A stretch of DNA of 12,252 bases from Myxococcales bacterium (lineage in GTDB: Bacteria; Myxococcota; Polyangia; HGW-17; SLPX01): contig SLPX01000213.1 in assembly GCA_007131745.1 (NCBI GenBank), positions 1 through 12,252 of the forward strand. The letters run 5' to 3'. Position 1 is the first letter of the stretch; each line of letters starts with the position of its first letter. A program made the position numbers and the translations under genes. Of the stretch, positions 1 to 6,992 are shown piece by piece. Below the pieces are notes generated by a model. That model was not told the origin of the DNA, did no database searches, and saw only the letters and a list, made by a program, of their open reading frames with translations.

Positions 1-121
1 AAGATGGTGGCGGAAGAAGAACCGGTTGAGCAAGAGAAGATGGTGGCGGAAGAAGAACCGGTTGAGCAAGAGAAGATGGTGGCGGAAGAAGAACCGGTTG
101 AGCAAGAGAAGATGGTGGCGG
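1..121 (+). repeat. 36-bp in-frame tandem repeat (3 full copies plus a 13-bp partial copy)
   Basis: Three consecutive 36-bp units (1-36, 37-72, 73-108) are identical base for base, and a fourth begins at 109 and diverges after about 13 bp. Each unit encodes the 12-residue sequence MVAEEEPVEQEK (five Glu, one Lys), so the repeat adds acidic, probably disordered, linker. The array is cut by the left edge, so the true copy number is unknown. Perfect identity at synonymous positions points to recent slippage or unequal crossover rather than old, selected repeats. Confidence 0.95.
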
Positions 122-882
122 TAGAAAGAGAGAGCGTCATCCGAGAAACCGTGGAGCAGGAGGAACATGAGGAACATAAGGACTTAGAAGTCTCAAAGGA
201 GGCGACAAAAGGGTTGAGCAGCGACGATGTAGAGAGAATCAAGGGAGTTGAACCATTTTTTTCTTTTGCAGCGGATCGGGTGCTTGACACGGCCGGCGTG
301 GAAAAAGAGGATTTGCGCGTTGACAAAGATGGAATGCTGGTAGCTGGAGTCAGGGATGAAATTTTCATTCGTGAAGCAGGGTTGGTCGCTTATTCCCGTA
401 ATTTGAAATACGCTCCCGCTCTGATGCGCTCCAAGGGCAGAAATCTTGAAACAACTATGGAGGATGAAGGTTTGGGGCGCATGTTCAGGGTGGAGGGCAA
501 CGGGCTTGTGTTGAGCGCGCCCGGTTCCGAAGGTAGGTTCGTTGTACTGGAATTGTTCGATGACTTCTTGTACTTGAAACGGGAAGCCGTTTTTGCATTC
601 AGCTCTTCCCTTTACTGGGAAAACGGCAATATACGTTCTTCAGAGTTTGAAATGCCGTTGATACACCTCAGAGGCGAGGGAAGGCTGGCGATGTGGATCA
701 GCGGCGAAATTTTGAAAGCTCGCATTGAGCCCGATCATCCGGTTGCTATACAGGGGCATTATCTTCTCGGGTGGATGGGAAACGTTGTGCCCAAGGTGGT
801 TATTCCCGGTCCGAATGAGCCTATGGCCGGGATTCCCGTCTTGGAGTGCAAAGGCGAAGGCGTGCTTTTGCTGAAACCTTGA
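1..882 (+). CDS. AIM24-like domain protein with acidic repeat N-terminus (5' truncated)
   Basis: The frame is open at base 1, so the start lies outside the window and 293 codons are visible. Residues 1 to about 75 are a Glu-rich linker dominated by MVAEEEPVEQEK repeats. The C-terminal 200 or so residues are beta-rich and resemble the AIM24 (DUF124/TIGR00266) fold: a run of Gly-separated short strands, a segment starting VAIQGHYLLGW, which corresponds to the family's 'hydrophobic-beta-turn' region, and the closing ECKGEGVLLL strand typical of the end of the family. Biochemical function in bacteria is not established. There is no visible signal peptide, though the true N-terminus is missing. 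The stop lies 38 bp before the chosen pgsA start, so the two are probably co-transcribed. The AIM24 assignment is from remembered family pattern and is moderately sure; the existence of the gene is sure. Confidence 0.7.
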   Translation, partial: KMVAEEEPVEQEKMVAEEEPVEQEKMVAEEEPVEQEKMVAVERESVIRETVEQEEHEEHKDLEVSKEATKGLSSDDVERIKGVEPFFSFAADRVLDTAGVEKEDLRVDKDGMLVAGVRDEIFIREAGLVAYSRNLKYAPALMRSKGRNLETTMEDEGLGRMFRVEGNGLVLSAPGSEGRFVVLELFDDFLYLKREAVFAFSSSLYWENGNIRSSEFEMPLIHLRGEGRLAMWISGEILKARIEPDHPVAIQGHYLLGWMGNVVPKVVIPGPNEPMAGIPVLECKGEGVLLLKP

Positions 883-920
883 TAATCCGGATCCTCGGCG
901 AAAAAAAGGCGGCACAGGAT

Positions 921-1568
921 ATGGCGAGGAATCATAGCAAGAGTGAAGGCCGGGTGAAACGTTCGTCCGTTTTGCAGGAAGCCTTGGCGTTACCCAACCT
1001 GGTAACCTTGGCCCGCATAGCGCTTATTCCCGGCGTATTGATTCTCATGGATCCCGAAAGTCCTGTTAAGAGTTTTTGGGCCGCAATGTTGTTTGGCATA
1101 GCTTCCGCGTCCGACGGTTTGGACGGATATCTGGCGAGAAAAACCGGAAAAGTAACGGTTTTGGGCAAGTTCTTGGATCCCTTGGCGGACAAGCTGCTCG
1201 TCATGTCGTGCCTTGTATTCATGGTGCATACCGGACACGTGGACGCATGGTTGGCTGCACTTCTTATCGGAAGAGAGATGGCCATTACGGGTCTTAGGGC
1301 CATCGCTTCAAGCGAAGGTCTTGTTATACCGGCTTCTGCAGGAGGCAAAAACAAGACAGCTTTTCAACTTGCAGGGATTGCGGCGCTGATGATTCATTAT
1401 CCCTATCCTGTTTTGGGAACCGGGGCCGTGGTGGATTTCCATGTTGTAGGCATGTACCTCATATACATTTCTCTTTTGTTTTCGGTTTTTTCAGCGATAG
1501 AATATGTGCAGCTCTTTGTTGAGGCCGCGGACGACGAGATTGTAGAAACCGGAGTCAGGGATCTTTGA
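921..1568 (+). CDS. pgsA: CDP-diacylglycerol-glycerol-3-phosphate 3-phosphatidyltransferase (phosphatidylglycerophosphate synthase)
   Basis: This inner-membrane enzyme condenses CDP-diacylglycerol with glycerol-3-phosphate to give phosphatidylglycerol phosphate and CMP, the committed step to phosphatidylglycerol and cardiolipin. The complete CDP-alcohol phosphatidyltransferase signature is present at residues 65-90: D65-x2-D68-G69-x2-A72-R73-x8-G82-x3-D86-x3-D90, the four Asp being the metal and catalytic residues. The opening LPNLVTLARI (24-33) and the later GREMAITGLR and GGKNKT segments are PgsA hallmarks and favour it over PssA. Several hydrophobic membrane spans surround the motif. The 215-residue length is slightly above the family norm. 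The start is uncertain: ATG 921 was chosen; GTG 954 has GAAGG just upstream and would give a more typical short N-terminus; ATG 846 would overlap the preceding gene by 37 bp and add an atypical Arg-rich leader. Confidence 0.93.
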   Translation: MARNHSKSEGRVKRSSVLQEALALPNLVTLARIALIPGVLILMDPESPVKSFWAAMLFGIASASDGLDGYLARKTGKVTVLGKFLDPLADKLLVMSCLVFMVHTGHVDAWLAALLIGREMAITGLRAIASSEGLVIPASAGGKNKTAFQLAGIAALMIHYPYPVLGTGAVVDFHVVGMYLIYISLLFSVFSAIEYVQLFVEAADDEIVETGVRDL

Positions 1569-1588
1569 CGGTCCAGTGGGAGGTTTGA

Positions 1589-2980
1589 TTGAAGAGAAAC
1601 ATGAAATTATTAGTTGTGCTCTTTGTTTCCGCGTTTTTGCAGCCGGCAGGCGCAGTGTTGGCGTGGGATGCTTTGGAGCCTGGGATTACACACAAGATCA
1701 GCGTTGAAGCAAGAGACGACAACCCCTCAATGGGGACGGAAACACCTACTGTCCTGATTACTTACTGGGTGGCGTATCGGCTTCCGGCCAACAAGGAAGC
1801 TACCGACATCATTGAAAAGCTTGCAGCCAAGTATCCGAATGATGTCCGAATAGAAGTATACCACCGCACCAGGGTGCTTGATACTGAAGAGGACGGGATA
1901 GCTGAAATAGCTCGGGAGGTTTTTGCGCAAGGAGGCAACAAGCTTTTTTGGCGGTTTCACAAAAAGTTGGTCGACACAAATACGCCTCATTCTCTCACAA
2001 TCAAAGATGCCATGGATCTTGCAGTTTCGATGGGAATCTCGCAAGCCTCCCTGGAGCGGGGTTTGAAGATAAGGAATCACGGCAATTCAATAAAAGCCGG
2101 TACGATGGATGCTTTGCGGTTTGGAATTGCTCCTGATTCCCACAATGTCGCCATTCTTGTAAACAGGGTGCTTCAATATATCAGCCGCTCCACGAATGTG
2201 AGTCACATAGAAAACGTGGTGTTGTCTGAAAGGAAAAATGCTGAGGCCGCCCTTGAGCGTGGAATCGAGCGGAAGGATTTGCCGGTCTGGATTCGTCGGC
2301 AGGCACGGCGTCAAAATCGAAGGATAGCCCGAAGCAACCATATGTTGATATGGAATGATTTGTTGGAGAGTGAATACGGAGCCGCTATGCCCGTGGAAAG
2401 ACACGCAATAGCACCACGAAAAGCGGTCTCCAGAGGGCCGGACAATGCAATGGTTCACGTGGTCGTATTCATGGATCCGCTCAATACTGTCAGCAAGACG
2501 ATCATGGAAACGGTTGAATCGTTGATTGAGCAACATGACCGGGATATCAGGGTTGATGTGCGTTTTTTACCCGGTTACGGAATCAATCGTTCAGTCGAGT
2601 TTTCAAGAACGATTATTGGCGCCGACATGCAGGGATACGCATGGGCGGTCATGAACAAGATCATCGAATTGCGATACGGGTTTAGGATTCCTATACTTCA
2701 GGCGGTCGAGGAAACAAGGGGGCTGGATCTTCAGAAACTTGAATCCGACCGGGACGGTCCGGAGGCAAAGAAACTGCTGTCCGAAGATATCGGCTTGGCG
2801 CATGAACTGGGTGTATACATGGCACCCGCTGTTTTCGTCAATGGCGTCAGAATTGCCGACATCAGGCAAAACAGGGGCGCAGGACTTTTTCTTAGAGAGG
2901 CGGTGAAGAGCGAACTGAGACCGGGATTGCTTGGAGGATTTCTCGAATCCGAACGTAGAAACAGCAGGGGATCTGATTGA
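1589..2980 (+). CDS. Exported protein with two thioredoxin/DsbA-like domains, no cysteines
   Basis: A 463-residue protein starting at TTG 1589, supported by GGGAGG at 1578-1583 with 5-nt spacing; the ATG at 1601 would be 17 nt away. Residues 5-25 form a signal peptide with likely cleavage after VLA (25). Domain 1 (about 53-210) opens with a beta strand and a long helical insert; the place of the redox motif reads WVAYRLP and the cis-Pro loop reads HNVAILVN. Domain 2 (about 287-445) keeps the DsbA/thioredoxin_4 frame: FMDPL, then NTVSK (299-303) where F-x-D-x-x-CPxC-K is expected, and an intact cis-Pro loop MAPAVFVNG with P413. No Cys occurs anywhere, so it cannot be a thiol oxidoreductase; a periplasmic scaffold, chaperone or peptide-binding role is inference only. 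It lies 20 bp after pgsA, so probably the same transcript. Confidence 0.8.
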   Translation: MKRNMKLLVVLFVSAFLQPAGAVLAWDALEPGITHKISVEARDDNPSMGTETPTVLITYWVAYRLPANKEATDIIEKLAAKYPNDVRIEVYHRTRVLDTEEDGIAEIAREVFAQGGNKLFWRFHKKLVDTNTPHSLTIKDAMDLAVSMGISQASLERGLKIRNHGNSIKAGTMDALRFGIAPDSHNVAILVNRVLQYISRSTNVSHIENVVLSERKNAEAALERGIERKDLPVWIRRQARRQNRRIARSNHMLIWNDLLESEYGAAMPVERHAIAPRKAVSRGPDNAMVHVVVFMDPLNTVSKTIMETVESLIEQHDRDIRVDVRFLPGYGINRSVEFSRTIIGADMQGYAWAVMNKIIELRYGFRIPILQAVEETRGLDLQKLESDRDGPEAKKLLSEDIGLAHELGVYMAPAVFVNGVRIADIRQNRGAGLFLREAVKSELRPGLLGGFLESERRNSRGSD

Positions 2981-3093
2981 GACCTGGGTGAAAACGTGGA
3001 GGCGGGCCGGCGGATGTTTTTCTTACGGGAGAGCGTCTGTTGTGTCGACATGATCGATTTATTTGTTTGGAGAGGCAATAAAGGAACAAGAAT

Positions 3094-4923
3094 ATGAATG
3101 TTCATTGCAGCGGAGGGAAACACGAAAACGGGGGAAAAGAACGCGTGGTGGCCGTAACGGGAGCGCACGGATTTTTGGGCTCCAGGCTGATAGAGGCGAT
3201 GGAGCGGGATGACACATTCGGGAAAATCCTGGCTCTTGATGTTCGAAAACCGGCCGTGAAGTCCGAAAAGACTGTTTTTCAACGAATAGATCTTACACTG
3301 CCGACAGCAGGATCTGCGGTGGCTCAAGCCATGCGCGGGGAAAACGTGGATACAGTTGTGCATCTTGCCTTTTTGTCGGATTTTACTCCCCGGGCTGAAT
3401 GGGCGCATGAACTGGAGTCGGTAGGCACCATGCATATGCTTAACGCATGTATGGAGGCGGAGGTATCAAGGTACATCCACTGGGGGTTTACCGCATGCTA
3501 CGGGGCTAGGCCGGATAACCCCAATTTTCTCACGGAGGACAGGCCGTTGCCCCGGTTTGGTGAATGGAACTTTCTTGCCGACAAGGTGGAAGCCGAACAA
3601 CAGGTTGCCGAATTCAGGCGGCGGAATCCGCATGTCTGCACAGCTGTTTTGAGAACCGCTCCCATGGTGGGTCCGGGGATTGGGAATTTTATCACGAGAT
3701 ATCTTGGTAGGGGGATTGTGCCCGTGTTGATGGGATATGACCCAATGATTCAGCTTCTTCACGAGGATGACGCTGTGGATGCGTTTATGCACGCTTTGAA
3801 GATGAATGCAGACGGTGTATATAACATCGTGGGACGCTCCATTCTTCCATTGCGGAGAATATTGACACTGATGGGAAAGAAGACGGTTTCATTGCCGCTC
3901 AGCGGGGCCGTACAGGGGGCGAGAATGCTTTGGATGGCGCAACTTTCCAATGTTCCATCCGGTTTTTGGGACTTTTTGAAATATCCTTGTGTCGCTGATG
4001 GAAGCAAAGCCGAAAAAGAGTTGGGGTGGCGAGCGAAGTATAATGTGCGGGAAATCGCTGAGAGTTTTCGCAGCGGAAAGCGGGCGGTAGATGTCCAGCG
4101 GGAGAAAGGCGAGGAGCAGAGTTTTTTCGGGGACAACAAGGCGGAAGAATTTGATGAATTCGGTTTTGATCCGGCTGTATATCGGAAACTGGAACCATTA
4201 CTGGAGTTGCTTTATACAAAATACCTGCGTGTATCAGTCTCAGGTATTGCCAATATTCCATCCAGCGGAAAAGCTCTTTTGGTGGCTAATCGTTCGGGCG
4301 CGTTGCCTTTGGACGTTGTTATGCTGCTCTACGCCGTATACAAGGAACATCCTGCCGAACGCAGACTGAGGGTTCTGCTCGAGGACATGGTGTTTTATTT
4401 TCCTTTTCTGGGAGGTTTGCTGAACAAGATAGGGGGTGTCAGAGCCTGCCGGGAAAACGGCGAGCGGGTGTTGAATGGAGGCGGAATAGCTGCGGTTTTT
4501 CCGGAAGGAGTCCACGGCATGAGAAAGCCCTTTAAAAAGCGCTATCAGCTGCAACGTTTCGGCCGGGGAGGATTCATAAAGTTGGCCTTGAAGACTCGTT
4601 CTCCGGTAATCCCCACTGCGATCATAGGAGCCGAAGAAAGCTATCCCATGCTTTCGAAAGTTGATTGGTTTTCCCGTTCACTGGATATTCCGTACATTCC
4701 TGTTACGCCCATTTTTCCCTTTTTGGGTCCGTTGGGCCTGGCGCCCGTCCCCTCTAAATGGTCTATCCTAATCGGAGAGCCTGTCCGCATCCACGAGGAC
4801 TATGGTTCGGATGACGCCGGAGACTCAATGCTGGTAAACAAGCTTGCCGAGAAAGTGCGTGCGGTTATCCAAGAGATGATAAACAAGGCACTCCAGGATC
4901 GAGAATCAGTGTTCTGGGGTTAG
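3094..4923 (+). CDS. Fusion of extended SDR (NAD-dependent epimerase-like) and PlsC-like acyltransferase
   Basis: A 609-residue two-domain protein. ATG 3094 is preceded by AAGGA (3081-3085) at 8-nt spacing. Residues 17 to about 330 are an extended short-chain dehydrogenase: NAD-binding TGAHGFLG (22-29), an acidic residue after strand 2 (ALDVRKP), and a Tyr/Lys active-site region in which K164 is present but the Tyr position is F160. Residues about 375-600 match the glycerolipid acyltransferase (LPLAT/PlsC, MGAT-like) family: ANRSGALPLD (398-407) at the catalytic block, where R400 replaces the usual His and D407 is kept; GGVRACRENGERVL; FPEG (469-472); and VIPTAIIGAEE. There are no clear signal peptide or TM spans. 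SDR-acyltransferase fusions suggest a lipid-modifying role, but both substitutions raise the question of whether either half is active. The gene stands 113 bp after its neighbour, and its 3' end converges on the next gene with a 19-bp gap. Confidence 0.88.
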   Translation: MNVHCSGGKHENGGKERVVAVTGAHGFLGSRLIEAMERDDTFGKILALDVRKPAVKSEKTVFQRIDLTLPTAGSAVAQAMRGENVDTVVHLAFLSDFTPRAEWAHELESVGTMHMLNACMEAEVSRYIHWGFTACYGARPDNPNFLTEDRPLPRFGEWNFLADKVEAEQQVAEFRRRNPHVCTAVLRTAPMVGPGIGNFITRYLGRGIVPVLMGYDPMIQLLHEDDAVDAFMHALKMNADGVYNIVGRSILPLRRILTLMGKKTVSLPLSGAVQGARMLWMAQLSNVPSGFWDFLKYPCVADGSKAEKELGWRAKYNVREIAESFRSGKRAVDVQREKGEEQSFFGDNKAEEFDEFGFDPAVYRKLEPLLELLYTKYLRVSVSGIANIPSSGKALLVANRSGALPLDVVMLLYAVYKEHPAERRLRVLLEDMVFYFPFLGGLLNKIGGVRACRENGERVLNGGGIAAVFPEGVHGMRKPFKKRYQLQRFGRGGFIKLALKTRSPVIPTAIIGAEESYPMLSKVDWFSRSLDIPYIPVTPIFPFLGPLGLAPVPSKWSILIGEPVRIHEDYGSDDAGDSMLVNKLAEKVRAVIQEMINKALQDRESVFWG

Positions 4924-4942
4924 CCGGCTGCAGGGAGCGCAA

Positions 4943-5818
4943 TCAACCTATACAGCAGTTTCGTCCTGCATTTTTTGCCTTGTACAGGTTTTCATCGGCT
5001 GCTTTGACGAGGTCCTCGGCTGATTCCAATTCGTCCCATATGGTGCAGTATCCAATGCTGATGGTTATGGGGATGACCATTTCTTCGAAACGAAAGACAT
5101 GCTTTTCTACGAGCCTTCGAATTTTTTCCGCGACCATTGCGGTATTGTAATTGTCTAATTCCGGCAGCGCCAGGACGAATTCCTCTCCGCCGTAACGGCC
5201 TATGATGTCTTCCCGCCGGATACTTGCTTTAATGGCCAATGCCATTTCTTTGAGTATGTAATCTCCCGCCAGGTGGCCGTATGTGTCGTTTACTTCCTTG
5301 AAATGATCTATATCGAACATGATCACGGAAAGGGGCCTGTTGTAGCGGTGTGCCCGCCCGATCTCTCGATCCAGAGTCTCCATCAGGTATCTTTTATTGT
5401 ATACCTGTGTCAATCCGTCTACCGTTGTCAGACGATAGATTTCTTCGTGGTAGGAATGCTCTATGTTGCCGCCGCTCAAAAACTTGAAGATGGTGCCCCC
5501 GATCTTGATCAGATCTCCGTCGCGTATGACCTGTTCATCAATGGGTTCATCGTTTACGTAAGTGCCGTTGGTTGAACCCAGATCCCTGATCATGATCAGC
5601 TTTCCGGTGTTGATGATCTTTGCGTGGTTCCTGCTGACTGATTCCTGGTCGATCTGAATTTCACATTTTGCCGAGCGGCCTAGTATGAAAGTTGAAGCAT
5701 CCAGGTTGTATTTTTTTCCCAGTTCATCGCCGTAAATAACGACAAGGCAAGCCTCTTTTCTCTCCGTGATCCGGCTGGGCAACTTGTGAATTACGGTGAC
5801 TACTGTCTTGTCTTTCAT
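4943..5818 (-). CDS. FHA-GGDEF diguanylate cyclase
   Basis: A 291-residue cytoplasmic protein. The FHA domain (about 24-115) has the phosphothreonine-binding set GRS (47-49), SRNH (62-65) and LGSTNGT (80-86), so it should dock a phosphoprotein, presumably a substrate of a Ser/Thr kinase not in this window. The GGDEF domain (about 132-290) starts with DGLTQVYN, has [11 protein letters not shown] for metal binding, and the active-site motif GGEEF at 210-214, an accepted active variant. R201-x-x-D204 five residues before it is the canonical inhibitory I-site, so product inhibition by cyclic-di-GMP is expected. It makes cyclic-di-GMP from two GTP. It is the last gene of a leftward cluster; its leader (5819-5941) is rich in hairpins and shows no good Shine-Dalgarno sequence. 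Confidence 0.95.
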   Translation of the reverse strand: MKDKTVVTVIHKLPSRITERKEACLVVIYGDELGKKYNLDASTFILGRSAKCEIQIDQESVSRNHAKIINTGKLIMIRDLGSTNGTYVNDEPIDEQVIRDGDLIKIGGTIFKFLSGGNIEHSYHEEIYRLTTVDGLTQVYNKRYLMETLDREIGRAHRYNRPLSVIMFDIDHFKEVNDTYGHLAGDYILKEMALAIKASIRREDIIGRYGGEEFVLALPELDNYNTAMVAEKIRRLVEKHVFRFEEMVIPITISIGYCTIWDELESAEDLVKAADENLYKAKNAGRNCCIG

Positions 5819-5941
5819 GGGGTAGAAAACACCTGATTATGGGCGCCCCGACTTGGGCGGAAAACCAACGCCGACTCTCGGCTTTCACAAAAGTGATATT
5901 CCAGGTTCTTTCGGAAGCCTGAAACAATAACGCTCCATATT
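5819..5941 (-). other. Intergenic region with four consecutive potential hairpins
   Basis: The 123-bp gap upstream of the FHA-GGDEF gene contains four short inverted repeats. In transcript order these are: 5921-5902 (CAGG-CTT/AAG-AA-CCTG, 7 bp with a 2-nt bulge), 5896-5885 (TCAC, TTTT loop, GTGA), 5882-5870 (GCCGA, GAG loop, TCGGC) and 5859-5844 (CGCCC, 6-nt loop, GGGCG). None is followed by a T-tract typical of an intrinsic terminator. I could not match it to the GEMM cyclic-di-GMP riboswitch core. It may be a processing or attenuation leader between two cistrons, or chance. Confidence 0.35.
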
Positions 5942-6979
5942 CTACTGCATCTTATTTTTCTTTTCTACAAATAACAGGAAAAATCCGAGCAGAAAAACCA
6001 TCAGGGCTGAAAATAAACCGGGTGCCAGAACCGCCGGCGGCAATCCACCGCGTTTTTTCATTCGGACCGTCAAACCTGCTGTTTCACTTGGATGGGACGT
6101 TTCTGATGATGTGTAGTGGGAAACACCCTCAGGCGAGTCCGCAGAGAGGCTTATTTCCAGGATATCCGGCCGTGTTCGAAATTTTTCAAGAAGCGTCAGA
6201 AGTGGATTCAAAGGCAGGGATGCTGCCACGTATCCCCTTAGAACTCCCACTTCATTTGGAACCACAGAACGAGATGGCTCTTTAAAATCCCCCGGTTTGC
6301 TCTCCGAAAAATCATCGTATGATACAGTATTCTTTGTGTTTTCGCCGTTATCATGTGTGGATTCATCATCCAAAAAACCTTGTGGGCGGGAGTCATTCAA
6401 TCCGGGGCGGGCATATAGAGGCACGGCCATGAGAACTACGGTTGGATTTTCGGGTTTTTTTTTCACCAAGATGACTGTTCGCTTTTTTTGTCGGACGAAT
6501 TTGCGCCTTGCATCATGAGGGTCCAGCGAGCCGGTGAGATGCGACTCCAGCGACAATCGGTTTGAAGGATCAAAAGAAGCCAGTACTCTTCCTTCTTCAT
6601 CCGCAACCAGCAATTCAGTCAACTCCGGATTGCGAAAAGATGCAAGTCTCAAGGATCTTTGAAGGGCTTCTTCCGGGAGAGCCACCCAGATGTCGAGTTG
6701 CAGAGCAAGTGAGCGCAGTTCACGCAGGGGTCTTTCGAGATACTCGTCAACTCGTCGGCTCAGTAGACCTTCGCTTGTTGTAGTTGAATGTGTTTTATCC
6801 GGCATGAATCCGATTAACTTGAAGGAAAAATAAACAGTGGAGGAAACAATGATCCAACTCAAAAGAGAGGCGCAAATAACCAAGACCCACATGTATCGCA
6901 GTCGGTACGATTGAGATTTTTCAGACGGTTTGCGCTCTGTTTCAGTCGGCTTGTCGATTGTTTTCCCGGGTTCCTTCAT
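5942..6979 (-). CDS. Two-TM Cache-like extracytoplasmic sensor without output domain
   Basis: A 345-residue membrane protein. A basic cytoplasmic N-terminus (1-29) leads into TM1 (about 30-53); a large extracytoplasmic region (about 55-318) follows, then TM2 (about 319-338) and a 7-residue basic tail EKKNKMQ, which fixes the C-terminus in the cytoplasm. The proximal part of the periplasmic region has a long helix followed by LVADEEGRVLASFDP, the pattern of a double-Cache ligand-binding domain. A low-complexity Asp/Glu/Ser-rich insert lies around residues 205-245. No HAMP, kinase, methyl-accepting or GGDEF module follows TM2. It sits 13 bp after the GAF-GGDEF stop and 123 bp before the FHA-GGDEF start, so it probably signals through a neighbour in trans. 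The Cache call is by pattern only. Confidence 0.72.
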   Translation of the reverse strand: MKEPGKTIDKPTETERKPSEKSQSYRLRYMWVLVICASLLSWIIVSSTVYFSFKLIGFMPDKTHSTTTSEGLLSRRVDEYLERPLRELRSLALQLDIWVALPEEALQRSLRLASFRNPELTELLVADEEGRVLASFDPSNRLSLESHLTGSLDPHDARRKFVRQKKRTVILVKKKPENPTVVLMAVPLYARPGLNDSRPQGFLDDESTHDNGENTKNTVSYDDFSESKPGDFKEPSRSVVPNEVGVLRGYVAASLPLNPLLTLLEKFRTRPDILEISLSADSPEGVSHYTSSETSHPSETAGLTVRMKKRGGLPPAVLAPGLFSALMVFLLGFFLLFVEKKNKMQ

Positions 6980-6992
6980 GTTTCGGTGATTC

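Noticed and set aside
846..920. Upstream start of pgsA at ATG 846
   Set aside because: It would overlap the AIM24-like gene by 37 bp and add an Arg-rich leader not seen in PgsA; ATG 921 or GTG 954 fit better.
2731..3435. 234-codon open frame on the minus strand
   Set aside because: It lies opposite the ends of two well-supported plus-strand genes, is rich in Ser/Pro/Arg with no domain signal, and spans their intergenic gap.
4922..4942. Bidirectional terminator between the convergent genes
   Set aside because: Only a short AGCCGGCT palindrome is present in the 19-bp gap, with no loop or T-tract.
5819..5941. GEMM-type cyclic-di-GMP riboswitch before the FHA-GGDEF gene
   Set aside because: A GAAAGCC stretch recalls part of the core, but the conserved first helix, tetraloop/receptor and spacing could not be matched.
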